A stretch of DNA of 64,000 nt. Origin: Shewanella sp. OPT22 (GTDB lineage: Bacteria; Pseudomonadota; Gammaproteobacteria; Enterobacterales; Shewanellaceae). The DNA lies in the NCBI RefSeq assembly GCF_004168585.1, contig NZ_PGVH01000047.1, forward strand, positions 99,568 through 163,567, given 5' to 3'. The notes under the pieces were generated by a model, which had not been told where the DNA came from, ran no database searches, and saw nothing but the letters and a program-made list of their open reading frames with translations. How positions within the stretch are numbered: the stretch's first letter is position 1; each line of letters begins with the position of its first letter. The position numbers and the translations under genes were made by a program. This document shows, piece by piece, positions 16,867-25,804 of the stretch.

Positions 16867-17739
16867 ATGCTTGAACGTTTAACTCCAATGACTCCAGGTG
16901 AAAGTTCGTTATCTGGACGATGGTTTTATGATGAAAAATCACAACCAATCGGTGATCTGTCGATTGCTGAGCACAGAGAGTCTTTAGCTAAAGAAGTGAT
17001 TTCAGTTATACAACTACATCCAGGACAAGATAAAAAATTCAGTTGTATAGAAGGAAAAGATGCAAACGATGTTGCAAATTTTCTTAGGATTGGAACTGGG
17101 AAGCTAGTGAACACAGAAACAGGTGAAGTTGGTGGATTACAGCATAAACTCCTCTTTCAAGGGGAAGAAGGGCAAAAGTTTTATGATACATTAACAGCAT
17201 TTTCCCCAGAGATAACTAAATTTAGTGAACATGTTGGTGAATTAATTGCTGGCTATTTTACGGAGGCTGGTCCCTTACATGAATATAAATTAGGAGAAGT
17301 GAGAATCGAAGACTCTGTGCCAATCGCTTTCCGCTTTCCTAAGCACATCCCTGACTTTGATATAACAGTAACACATAAAGAAAGCGGCAAAGAGTATTCT
17401 GTAACTGACAATTCGGAAAATGAAAGTTTTGATGTAGCAGAAGTTATGCCTGGTAATGAGGTAGAAATTATTAAGAATGAGGACGGTAGTACAACAACAG
17501 TATATTCAATGTCTTTCAGTGCAACTATCAGTTTCGATGAGACTGGACAAGCAAACTTTGTCACTCCGGAAGGAGAACATCAAATGACAGTACAAGAAGA
17601 AGACGCGTTAATAAAAGCTGGAGAAATATGCTCAAATGAGTTATCTAAATTTCAAAAAGAAAAGTTTCCAGCTTTGGAGTTAGCTCCTGAGCAAAAACCT
17701 GAACTGAGTAAAAAAGTAGTCGTTAAATCTAAGTTATAA
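16867..17739 (+). CDS. 290-aa protein of unknown function
   Basis: Acidic soluble protein, no signal peptide and no membrane segment. The N-terminal half is mixed (PGQDKKFSCIEGKDANDVAN, then LLFQGEEGQKFYDTL); the middle is beta-rich (FDITVTHKESGKEYSVTD, then TTTVYSMSFSATISFD) and the tail is Lys-rich. Ribosome site is weak (TAGGTGATAT before ATG). No family recognised. An upstream IS relic and a downstream intron relic show that it sits in a decaying insertion-prone area of the island. Effector-like or structural roles are possible but unsupported. Confidence 0.55.
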   Translation: MLERLTPMTPGESSLSGRWFYDEKSQPIGDLSIAEHRESLAKEVISVIQLHPGQDKKFSCIEGKDANDVANFLRIGTGKLVNTETGEVGGLQHKLLFQGEEGQKFYDTLTAFSPEITKFSEHVGELIAGYFTEAGPLHEYKLGEVRIEDSVPIAFRFPKHIPDFDITVTHKESGKEYSVTDNSENESFDVAEVMPGNEVEIIKNEDGSTTTVYSMSFSATISFDETGQANFVTPEGEHQMTVQEEDALIKAGEICSNELSKFQKEKFPALELAPEQKPELSKKVVVKSKL

Positions 17740-17768
17740 TTTTCATTATAACCAGTGCTTCAAAGGAA

Positions 17769-18002
17769 GTGCTTATCAATGAAATCAAACCGCTACTCAT
17801 TACCTTTCTACAAAAGCGAGGGCTTACGCTTTCTGAAGAGAAAACACACGTAACTCATATCAATGTTGGCTTTGATTTTCTAGGGTTTAACCTGAGGAAA
17901 TACAAAGGTAAATTACTCATTAAACCGAGTAAAAATAATGTTCTAAATGACTCTTTCGTGGAGACATCAAACGATCCAGGGGTACAAATCATGCCTGTGT
18001 AG
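17769..18002 (+). pseudogene. fragment of a group II intron reverse transcriptase/maturase
   Basis: The frame encodes LITFLQKRGLTLSEEKTHVT then GFDFLGFNLRKYKGKLLIKPS, the highly conserved end of the RT palm/thumb junction of group II intron-encoded proteins. Upstream RT motifs and the downstream maturase and HNH parts are missing, and after about codon 57 the frame runs into unrelated sequence. No intron RNA domain V was identified. Relic only. Confidence 0.8.
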
Positions 18003-18215
18003 TTTTGAGTGAGCTAACAATACGAACGAGTGCGTTGGAGATGAAAAATAGTTATGAAAAGTTAAGTATTGAAGAGGAGCTAAGATTCGTCAGTAGCTTT
18101 TTGAATAGCTTGAAATTTGTGTTACGCTCTACCGACAGCGATTAATACGCTGTAACACAATCAATAACACACTTTTAAAGACTACTGATTATTCGATTTT
18201 TTTATTTTGACGGTG
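18003..18215. other. non-coding right end of the island
   Basis: No gene. An inverted repeat GTGTTAC (18119-18125) / GTAACAC (18152-18158) with an inner AGCG/CGCT pair is the only structure noticed. Confidence 0.4.
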
Positions 18216-18258
18216 CACATATCGCAATTGATACAACTGTCATCAATTAATAACGCCA
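18216..18258. repeat. right attachment repeat of the genomic island
   Basis: Direct repeat of 2868-2910 (42/43 identical). It would encode the first residues of YfhL but lacks the ATG and any continuation, so it is an att remnant and not a gene. It places the original yfhL leader to its right. Confidence 0.85.
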
Positions 18259-18589
18259 CTTTGTTGATATTCCTCGGTAAAATTCAGTAATCGCAAGGGT
18301 TTCAGAGAAAGTACGTTATTGGGACGTGACGACTTTGAATTGCCTTGGGGGTCCATATTTTACTATAAAACTAGGATATGTGTAATAGCTATTACATTTG
18401 GCAATTCACTTGTTTATAGAAAATTAATCGAATTGTACTAAGTTTATATTTTGCCTTTATAAAATTTTATACAATGATTGCTAGTTTTCAGTTCACAACT
18501 TTTGATAAAATCTTTCAATATCATTTTTTAAGCCTTTTAAGTATTAGAAAGGTTACATTAGCAAGGATGCGCCTTCTGAGAGAGGCGTT
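18259..18589. other. former yfhL upstream region and leader of the next gene
   Basis: The first ~70 bases resemble the DNA right of attL (shared TTGAT-TT, TAA-ATTCAG-AA, GGG-TTT and ACGTTA blocks), as expected of the displaced native yfhL leader. Nothing else recognised. Confidence 0.5.
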
Positions 18590-19081
18590 ATGTCAGTAGT
18601 ATATAGAGAGCTCGATGGGCGAGAGTACCTTCATGTTCATCGAAAGGTAAATAAAGAAGAGTTTAACCGATTTATTAATGTTACAGGTCTTTTAGGTAAA
18701 GAGCTTGCGTTAAAAAAGTACGAAGCTAAACAGTTAGACAATGAACTTGCAGATAAGCAAATATCTTCGAATAATTCTTTAATGTCTATGTTTTGCCATC
18801 CTGATGGGAAGTTGAAACATATTATTATTGTTCCACCGCAAAAAAAATCAGGTTGGGCAGTAAAGTGTGTGATAAACCAGAATAAAAAAGTGGTTTTTGT
18901 TAAGTCACTGTCTATTGCGAAACACAGTCTAGATAAAGCAATTGGTATGATGTTTGAGTTGGTCGCTGACTTTTTTGATGTACCCAAAAAATCAGTCAAT
19001 TATTCTGTCTTACTTGCCCTGTACACTTCACAACTTAATGAGCGATACATTAAGTTAAAGAAGGAATACGATTCGAAGTAA
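18590..19081 (+). CDS. 163-aa protein of unknown function
   Basis: Basic soluble protein. The middle has a small beta-rich segment (LKHIIIVPPQKKSGWAVKCV, then VVFVKSLSIAKHSLDKAIGM) that superficially recalls an AP2-type DNA-binding fold, but this is too weak to assign. GAGAGG lies a few bases before the ATG. It is the first gene outside attR and ends at a strong hairpin facing the next gene, so it is probably monocistronic. Confidence 0.6.
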   Translation: MSVVYRELDGREYLHVHRKVNKEEFNRFINVTGLLGKELALKKYEAKQLDNELADKQISSNNSLMSMFCHPDGKLKHIIIVPPQKKSGWAVKCVINQNKKVVFVKSLSIAKHSLDKAIGMMFELVADFFDVPKKSVNYSVLLALYTSQLNERYIKLKKEYDSK

Positions 19082-19086
19082 CGTTT

Positions 19087-19122
19087 ACGTTATGCTCTTA
19101 AATGTACTTATGAGCATAACGT
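19087..19122. terminator. hairpin between convergent genes
   Basis: ACGTTATGCTC (19087-19097) pairs with GAGCATAACGT (19112-19122); bidirectional terminator candidate without a clear T-run. Confidence 0.55.
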
Positions 19123-19129
19123 ATGAGAA

Positions 19130-19606
19130 TTATTGTACTTCTAATTGATCGTTCATTGTTTGATAATCTATCATATCAACATGCTTTTTTATTCTATGGT
19201 TTTTTACATCAACATCTAACGTTGTTACTCCAGATACAGAAATATTGATAACCTTTCCCGGTTTTCCAAAAAGTCGACCTAATCCTTTGTAACTGTAGCT
19301 TCCTACAATGACGACCAAAGAGCCTGAGTTGAACATGTGTTCGACAGTAAATTTATATTCGATTAAGCCTTCATGAGCTCGATGGATGAATTCAAGAATA
19401 TGGCTACGGCCAACATATTTTTTATCGGCAGTTTTATCCTGAAAAATACTTTCCCTACTGTAGAAAGTACTGAGCTTCTTCATGTCATTATTTGTGAGCG
19501 CATGTATGTAATTCAGCGCCAGCTTTTGCTCTGGAGGAATTTGCCCATTTGACGCAAGCGTTGAAAAAGAAAGAAAAAATACAATAATGATTAACAAACT
19601 TCTCAT
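19130..19606 (-). CDS. exported SnoaL/NTF2-like protein
   Basis: 158 aa. Signal peptide (MRSLLIIIVFFLSFSTLAS) followed by an NTF2-like fold: ALNYIHALTNNDMKKLSTFY near the start, then VGRSHILEFIHRAHEGL and alternating beta strands (VVIVGSYSYKG). Such cone-shaped domains bind small ligands or act as enzymes; the ligand is unknown. Probably periplasmic. Its ATG abuts the stop codon of the upstream TRIC-type gene with no gap, so it is the last gene of a three-gene minus-strand operon (DUF2721 - TRIC - this). Confidence 0.75.
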   Translation of the reverse strand: MRSLLIIIVFFLSFSTLASNGQIPPEQKLALNYIHALTNNDMKKLSTFYSRESIFQDKTADKKYVGRSHILEFIHRAHEGLIEYKFTVEHMFNSGSLVVIVGSYSYKGLGRLFGKPGKVINISVSGVTTLDVDVKNHRIKKHVDMIDYQTMNDQLEVQ

Positions 19607-20239
19607 CTATGAACTCTTTAAACTTAAATCGAAAGCAGGTAATGACAAACGCCAGCGGATAGCGGCCAGCCTAATGAATAGTGTGGTACTCATTGCAATA
19701 AACATCGTCGTTTTTTGATCGAAACCGGCACTAAGGAATAATACATAACAAATTGCGCCAATCATACAGGCTGTGGCGTATATTTCTGTACGCAAGACCA
19801 TCGGAACTTGTCTACAAATAACATCACGAAGAATACCACCACCAATTCCTGTTACTACTCCCATAATGACTGCTGATATTTCATCTAAGCCCAGTAATAG
19901 TGCTTTTTCTGTACCAATAATGGTGAACAGTGCAAGTCCAAATGCATCGGCAACAGGTAAAATAAACCAAGGTGCATTTCGGTTGTTGTTCGAACGTAAC
20001 AACAGTAATGTTAAAGCGACGGTGATTAGAATCGCTAAAATATAATTTGTATCTTGTAACCAAAAAACAGGTGTAGAGCCCATGAGTAAATCACGGATGC
20101 TGCCTCCACCAACAGCCGTTACACCGGCCAAAACGAGCACCCCAAATGGGTCCATTCTATGGTGACCGGCTGCTAAAGCGCCAGTCAATGCAAAAACCGC
20201 TGTGCCCCATAAATCAAAGAAGTAAATCCATTGACTCAT
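19607..20239 (-). CDS. TRIC/UPF0126 family inner-membrane channel-like protein
   Basis: 210 aa, about seven membrane helices in two repeats. Each repeat has the glycine-rich signature of the family: DPFGVLVLAGVTAVGGGSIR then DLL, and VIMGVVTGIGGGILRDVICR. E. coli relatives are YicG and YadS; structurally the family is related to trimeric intracellular cation channels. Substrate and physiological role in bacteria are not settled. It overlaps the upstream DUF2721 gene by 4 bases and abuts the downstream NTF2-like gene. Confidence 0.9.
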   Translation of the reverse strand: MSQWIYFFDLWGTAVFALTGALAAGHHRMDPFGVLVLAGVTAVGGGSIRDLLMGSTPVFWLQDTNYILAILITVALTLLLLRSNNNRNAPWFILPVADAFGLALFTIIGTEKALLLGLDEISAVIMGVVTGIGGGILRDVICRQVPMVLRTEIYATACMIGAICYVLFLSAGFDQKTTMFIAMSTTLFIRLAAIRWRLSLPAFDLSLKSS

Positions 20240-20628
20240 TTTTTACTTATTTCCTTAAGGTGGATGTTCAGTGCGTCTACAGAAATTCTAATTTCAATAA
20301 CGGACAGAATGAGTGAGTAGAGTAATAGTAATAAACTTAGACCAAATACGATTGAACCTACTTCGTTAAAGCCTATGTAAAGCAAGATCATACTCACGAC
20401 ACATAAAGCGAATGCAACTACACCTGATTCCTGCATTCGTTTAATAATCGCAATTCGTTTGTGCAGATTCTTGATTTGATCATTCAGTATTGGTTTTTGA
20501 TCTGAGCTTAAATTTCTGATCAAGGCGGCCAATGAGAAAAATCGATTAGTATATGCAAGCAACAATAAAGAAATTGCTGGAAATAGTAATGCTGGAGTAG
20601 TTAGTGATAGATGTAATTTCTCAAACAC
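20236..20628 (-). CDS. DUF2721 membrane protein
   Basis: 130 aa. N-terminal TM helix (PALLFPAISLLLLAYTNRFF), a cytoplasmic segment with LIRNLSSDQKPILNDQIKNL and KRIAIIKRM, then two further helices (ALCVVSMILLYIGF, VFGLSLLLLLYSLILSV). The arrangement of three TM helices with an interior LxxR...RI.ii+ region matches DUF2721. Function unknown. First gene of the operon with the TRIC-type protein. Confidence 0.8.
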   Translation of the reverse strand: MFEKLHLSLTTPALLFPAISLLLLAYTNRFFSLAALIRNLSSDQKPILNDQIKNLHKRIAIIKRMQESGVVAFALCVVSMILLYIGFNEVGSIVFGLSLLLLLYSLILSVIEIRISVDALNIHLKEISKK

Positions 20629-20761
20629 TCTTCGACCTAAAGTTTAGAATACAATCGCAGATTATAAATGTAATTTTATTACATATGTAGTGTTTATTTT
20701 GCTCAAAAGTTGAGTTTATAAAGAATTACATGCATGATCACATTTTGTGCGTTACGGAACG

Positions 20762-20795
20762 AAAAAAGTCGGCAATAACAAATGAAATTACCGAC
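20762..20795 (-). terminator. intrinsic terminator of the lipoprotein gene
   Basis: GTCGG-TAATT ... ATT-GCCGAC stem followed by TTTTTT on the minus strand. Confidence 0.75.
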
Positions 20796-20821
20796 ATGTA
20801 TTAGTGAAAAGGTAAAGAGCC

Positions 20822-23014
20822 TTAAGGTTTTGTTAGATAGTCGTTATAAGTCGCTCGTTGATGAGCTACGCCAGGATCTTCCGCATTAAGCCAACTCGAA
20901 CCAAAAGTATGTGGATAAGGCATACCTTTTAGGACGGGGAATTCACCCTCTTGTATATCAAAATGACTGTCTTCAGCTATCCACAAACCTGTAAATGTTT
21001 CTGCAAGTGTTAGTTGTGCTTCGTTAATACCTGAGCCTGAAACATCTGGGCCTTCACCATTTTCATCAGCAATACCGTCATTATTTAAATCACGATGTAG
21101 ATTACCGACATTTCTAATGATGGATGGGTTTCCTCTATCTTTGACAAATCGCCATTGATAATCGCTACTGCTCACCTCTCCTTCAGGGTATTCAAGATAT
21201 TGACTTCCAAGTCCGCCGACACCAATTCTCCCTTGATTACCACTAATATCAAGCTTCATTGCGCTATAGATCAGTGAGGGTCTAAAGCGGTCAGAATAGT
21301 TAAAGATACTTGCACCGGCAATTCCACCTATTTGAGCGGTAGACGCTACACTTTCAAAGCTGCCAGTAATGGTTCCATTACTGTATGCCGACTCTAAATA
21401 GAAGAAAGAACCAATTCCGCCAAATATACCGCCGATTTCAGCTCTAGTAATGGTTAAGTTTTCACCTAAATCAACATAGAGGTTCGTGTAAACTCGGGTA
21501 ATAGGGTTAATTGCAGCAGAAAGCGGAGAAAAGTATAAAGAAGCACTCTCATCTGGAGTGGCTGTTCCAGTTAAATAAATACTATTTAATTCACCATTTG
21601 CAACGTAAATAAACCGTGATTTAAACGTCGCATTGTCGAAACCGATGTTTTTTATTTTCGCTAAATCATAGTGATCATTGTTATAGATAAAGCCGTTATC
21701 AGCAGTCGTTAAGTTGAAAATTACGTGTTTATTTCCGTCAATTGTACCTTCTAGTTCAAACGCTTCCCAAGGAGATGTCGCTGACGCTGAAGCATCAATA
21801 TCTCGGTCTAAGCTGATGAACAAATTAACCAGATTCTGATCACTACGATTAGCATTTTCACCTAAATCAATATCATCAAAACCAATGTTTTCAGTGATGA
21901 ATTGGCCATCAGCAAAGCTTCGTAATTCAGAAAGGCTACTGATGGTTAGAGGCTCTGCTTCAGTGCCGTTTTGCACATTATAGAGGCGAATAAGCAAAGC
22001 AATAGACTCTGAACCAAGCTCTAAGTTAAGTTCATAAAAAGCAGCATCTTGTTCAAAGTTGAGCTGTCGAGTTAAATGCACTTCAACTTCACCGCTATTT
22101 GGGTCGATGTGCAATTTAAACAACGAGGCGATATCTTCTGCTGAAGTTAAATTCAATCCTGAACTGGTTTTAACGGATTGGATGACATTAGGAAACCCAT
22201 TACTCTGGAGGCGTAATGCAGAGTTATAGTCGAAGTTATCTTCTCTCACAGCAATGACATTTAATTCAGGATTGTCTTTTTCACTGATTTCAGAGACAAA
22301 ATCAAAATTACTTGGGTTAGGTCCATCACCTGAATATTCACTGAGTGGTTCTACCTGAATATTGAATGAAGTCTGCTCTGTTCCACCACTGTTTTCAGCT
22401 GAAAGGGTATATGGTGTACTAGGGCTTGCTTCAGTGGGAGTACCATTAATTACACAGTGACCATTACTGCTAGTGACACTTAAACCGGTTGGCAGCTCTG
22501 GTGATACCGTACATGTTTCGGCATTCGCTGATTGAATGTTGATGAGTAGTTCGAAAGGCTGTTGGACCTGCAGTTGATAAAGTGATTCGAGCGTGCTTGT
22601 AAATACAGGCACTGTTTGAATGACTTCTAAAGATAACTCAACAGATGATGCCCCAACATCATTGCTTCCCGTAACCGTGAAGTTCTTTTTTTCAAATTCG
22701 GTATCGGCGATTCCGCTTAACACGCAAGTACTACCAATTTTCCTTATTTCTAATGATTGTGATAAAGCCGATGAAATTGAACAGTCAGTGACCGGATCTC
22801 CAGAGTTTGTTATTTCAAAGAGCATGGACTCATTTATCGTGATTGATAAGTCACTTTCGCCTGTGATATTTAATTTAGGTGCAGTAGGTTGTTGAGTGAC
22901 AGGTTGAGTTGTGGGACTACTGGATTCCTTTTTATCATCGGAACCACCACATCCTTGCAAAATAGTCATAGAAAGCAGGCTTGCAAACCATAACATTCCT
23001 TTCGTAGCGTTCAT
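20822..23014 (-). CDS. large surface-type lipoprotein with Ig-like repeats
   Basis: 730 aa from ATG 23014 (MNATKGMLWFASLLSM). This start is preferred over the longer frame because it begins at a signal peptide with lipobox ILQGC; the N-terminal Cys would be lipidated. After a Ser/Thr/Gln-rich linker come Ig-like putative adhesion repeats with paired cysteines (residues ~45-230: CSISSALS...CVLSGIAD and CTVSPELPTGL...CVINGTP), a cadherin-like segment, then Gly-rich GLUG-like turns (IGGIFGGIGS, IGGIAGASI) in a probable beta-helix. It diverges from the TonB-dependent receptor gene. Likely outer-membrane anchored; adhesion or ligand capture is inferred. Confidence 0.75.
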   Translation of the reverse strand: MNATKGMLWFASLLSMTILQGCGGSDDKKESSSPTTQPVTQQPTAPKLNITGESDLSITINESMLFEITNSGDPVTDCSISSALSQSLEIRKIGSTCVLSGIADTEFEKKNFTVTGSNDVGASSVELSLEVIQTVPVFTSTLESLYQLQVQQPFELLINIQSANAETCTVSPELPTGLSVTSSNGHCVINGTPTEASPSTPYTLSAENSGGTEQTSFNIQVEPLSEYSGDGPNPSNFDFVSEISEKDNPELNVIAVREDNFDYNSALRLQSNGFPNVIQSVKTSSGLNLTSAEDIASLFKLHIDPNSGEVEVHLTRQLNFEQDAAFYELNLELGSESIALLIRLYNVQNGTEAEPLTISSLSELRSFADGQFITENIGFDDIDLGENANRSDQNLVNLFISLDRDIDASASATSPWEAFELEGTIDGNKHVIFNLTTADNGFIYNNDHYDLAKIKNIGFDNATFKSRFIYVANGELNSIYLTGTATPDESASLYFSPLSAAINPITRVYTNLYVDLGENLTITRAEIGGIFGGIGSFFYLESAYSNGTITGSFESVASTAQIGGIAGASIFNYSDRFRPSLIYSAMKLDISGNQGRIGVGGLGSQYLEYPEGEVSSSDYQWRFVKDRGNPSIIRNVGNLHRDLNNDGIADENGEGPDVSGSGINEAQLTLAETFTGLWIAEDSHFDIQEGEFPVLKGMPYPHTFGSSWLNAEDPGVAHQRATYNDYLTKP

Positions 23015-23277
23015 AAATTTCTTACCTATTGGTTTTATTGTGATTTTTATGTAAAACATTTCAATGTTACACAAAATTAACAATTGATTGTTTTTTATTT
23101 GAACTTACTTGAGCTTTTTTGAAAAATGATGAGTACCTATAAACGAAATGCACTTTTGCTGTCGTTGTGAAATAAATCAGTGGTTACAGTATGAAATATT
23201 GATTTATTTAATTGATAAACGATCTTATAATGTTAACGAAAATAATTCGCATTAACATATGGATTGGTGAAGGAACG

Positions 23278-25596
23278 ATGAAACCCACATATCTAGCTCG
23301 TCTAATTAAGGTTGGCTTGCTTTCAACCGCAGCGCTTTCAGTAAATGCTTTCGCAGAAGATGAAAAAATCGAAAAAATCATCGTAACAGGTCAAAAGATT
23401 GACCGTGAGTTACAAGAGACACCAACGAGTGTTGCCGTAATTACTGAATCTCAAATCGAAGATGAGCAATTAATCAATTTGTACGAAGTTTTAGAGCAAA
23501 TACCTAATGTATCTGGCCAATTTGGGCGTGACTTCAGTATTCGTGGTATTAACTCTTTCAACGTTTCTGGTGGTGGTACAAGTTATTTAACGAGCGTATA
23601 TGTAGATGGTGCTGTTCTTCCATATAGAATGATTCAACAAGGTGCATTTAATGTCTGGGATGTGAACCAAGTTGAAGTATTACGTGGGCCTCAATCAACA
23701 CTTCAAGGTCGTAATGCATTAGCGGGCGCAATTTGGATTACAACTGAGCAACCAACTTATGAATGGAGTGGCAAAACACGAATTACCATTGGTCAAAACG
23801 GTCAGCGTGAAGCGGCAGTTGCTGTCGGTGGCGAGTTAATTGAAAACCAAGTTGCTTTCCGTTTTAGTGGTGAGAAAAACAACTTTGATGGTGTAAACAA
23901 AAACCTAACTCGCAACGATTACTCTGACTACAACGAAAACCAAACTTATCGTCTAAAGTTTTTGTTTGAGCCAAATGCAATTGAAGGTCTAAGTGCAACA
24001 TTAAGTTATACTTATAACGACAGTGAAATTGGCGTACCTTTTGTTGACCCAGATTCAACGTTCGATAATCGTTTTAACTTATTCAACGATGAGACTTATG
24101 AGTTTACGGATAATGACATTTTAACTTTATCAGTAGCTTATGACATTAATGATGAATGGTCATTTGACTCTGTAACTACTTACCTTAATTCTGACTATGG
24201 TTATCGTTGGGATGGTGATCAAACTGCACAGTCTCAATCAACCCTCATCGATGATAGAAATGACAAAACGAAGAGCCAAGAGCTTCGATTCACTTTTGAA
24301 GGTGATAAATTAAATGCCGTATTTGGTGCTTATTACTCTGATGTTAAAGTTAAAGACGTATTTGACGGTCCAAGACAAATTAGTTTAGTCGAATTAGGCG
24401 TACCTCAATTATTAGTGGGTCAATTACAAGCTGGTTTCGGTTTTTCTCAAGCAGAAGCTGAATTTATTACTCATCAAGTTGTAATGCCTGCCTATACTCA
24501 AACTGGTTTTGACCCTGCAGCTGTTAGAGCATTTGGAAACTCTGGTGAAGAGATTACAAGTGCAGCCCTATATACGGAATTAAGTTATAAATTGAATGAT
24601 AGCTTTGAAGTATTTGGTGGTTTACGTTACGACTACGAGAAACAGTCTCGTTACAGCGAAACAATTACAAGCATCGAAAATAGCGCACAACTGCCTGACC
24701 CGTCTAATCCAGCTTATGCTGCAGTCCATCCGGCTTTGCCACAAGTTCTAGGTTTGTTGAATGGACAAATTTTAAAATTTGCTGAAGAGGCTTCTGGTAA
24801 AGAAGAAAGGGTCGAAGAGAGCTTTTCAGAATTATTACCGAAACTGGGTGTAAGTTACTTTCTTAATGATTCAATGAGTACACACTTTACTTATCAGCGT
24901 GGTTACCGAAGTGGTGGTGTAGGTCGTAATATTGCGACTACAGAAATCTACGAATATGATCCTGAGTTCACTAATAACTTTGAATTATCCTTACGTAGTG
25001 CGTGGTTGAATGATGATTTAGTGGTTAATGCAAACTTGTTCTTCCTTGACTGGAAAGACATGCAAGTTTCTGTTGAAGGTGATACAGGTGGTCGCTTTGA
25101 TTACTTCACCGTAAATGCTGGTAGCGCAGAAGTAAAAGGCTTCGAAGTTGAGTCATTCTATACCATGAGTGAAAACTTTAAGCTTAATGCTGGTGTAGGC
25201 TTCTCAAAGACAGAGTTTACAGACTTTGTAGATGATGAAGATGTATATACTGGCGGCTCATTTGCACGAGCTCCAGAATGGACTGCAAACTTAGGTGCGA
25301 CTTATACTTCTGATAGCGGCATATTTGTAAATGTAAATGCCAATTACCAAGATTCATCGGCAGATAAGCTTGTTGCTAAAAATGAACCTGAGCAAGCAAC
25401 ACGAAGTGCTACTCGTACAATCGTAAACACTCGAATTGGTTATAACTGGGATAACTTTGGCTTATTCTTAACTGCAAAAAACCTATTGGATAATGATTAT
25501 TATGCGTTTAGAACAACAGGAGGCTCACGTACTCAACAGTCGGTTGAATTTGGTACAGAGCGTCAAGTTAGCTTAAGTTTTGAAGGCAAGTTTTAA
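23278..25596 (+). CDS. TonB-dependent outer-membrane receptor
   Basis: 772 aa from ATG 23278, preceded by GAAGGA; the ORF extends further upstream but the signal peptide (MKPTYLARLIKVGLLSTAAL) begins here. TonB box region IEKIIVTGQ, plug domain with QETPTSVAVITESQI and QVEVLRGPQSTLQGRNALAG, then a 22-strand barrel ending in the C-terminal aromatic-terminated strand RQVSLSFEGKF. It imports a large ligand (siderophore, cobalamin or glycan) using TonB energy; the ligand cannot be told. Next to a large surface lipoprotein on the opposite strand. A possible -10 (TATAAT at 23226) and an imperfect palindrome at 23231-23259 lie upstream. Confidence 0.92.
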   Translation: MKPTYLARLIKVGLLSTAALSVNAFAEDEKIEKIIVTGQKIDRELQETPTSVAVITESQIEDEQLINLYEVLEQIPNVSGQFGRDFSIRGINSFNVSGGGTSYLTSVYVDGAVLPYRMIQQGAFNVWDVNQVEVLRGPQSTLQGRNALAGAIWITTEQPTYEWSGKTRITIGQNGQREAAVAVGGELIENQVAFRFSGEKNNFDGVNKNLTRNDYSDYNENQTYRLKFLFEPNAIEGLSATLSYTYNDSEIGVPFVDPDSTFDNRFNLFNDETYEFTDNDILTLSVAYDINDEWSFDSVTTYLNSDYGYRWDGDQTAQSQSTLIDDRNDKTKSQELRFTFEGDKLNAVFGAYYSDVKVKDVFDGPRQISLVELGVPQLLVGQLQAGFGFSQAEAEFITHQVVMPAYTQTGFDPAAVRAFGNSGEEITSAALYTELSYKLNDSFEVFGGLRYDYEKQSRYSETITSIENSAQLPDPSNPAYAAVHPALPQVLGLLNGQILKFAEEASGKEERVEESFSELLPKLGVSYFLNDSMSTHFTYQRGYRSGGVGRNIATTEIYEYDPEFTNNFELSLRSAWLNDDLVVNANLFFLDWKDMQVSVEGDTGGRFDYFTVNAGSAEVKGFEVESFYTMSENFKLNAGVGFSKTEFTDFVDDEDVYTGGSFARAPEWTANLGATYTSDSGIFVNVNANYQDSSADKLVAKNEPEQATRSATRTIVNTRIGYNWDNFGLFLTAKNLLDNDYYAFRTTGGSRTQQSVEFGTERQVSLSFEGKF

Positions 25597-25617
25597 ATAG
25601 TTATTGTTAAACAAAGA

Positions 25618-25650
25618 GCCAGTATCTTTAATCGAGATGCTGGCTTTTTT
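25618..25650 (+). terminator. intrinsic terminator of the TonB receptor gene
   Basis: GCCAGTATCT ... AGATGCTGGC followed by TTTTTT. Confidence 0.9.
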
Positions 25651-25804
25651 GTATAGAGCAGGAAGTAAATAACTTCGGGATTAACTCATTATTAAACATG
25701 TTATAACTAGCGGTATTTATAACAAATTTTAACCTTTGCTCCATCGTATGGAAATGTCTGTCAATTAGACTTATAACAGAGATATTAATTGTAGGACTTT
25801 TAAA

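Noticed and set aside
17253..17564. Minus-strand 103-codon frame opposite the 290-aa gene
   Set aside because: Shadow frame without ribosome site.
18216..18258. Second ferredoxin gene start
   Set aside because: No ATG and no continuation; it is the attR repeat.
23199..23259. Fur box or strong promoter before the TonB receptor
   Set aside because: A TATAAT is present but no well-spaced -35, and the palindrome does not fit the Fur consensus, so no regulatory feature was called.
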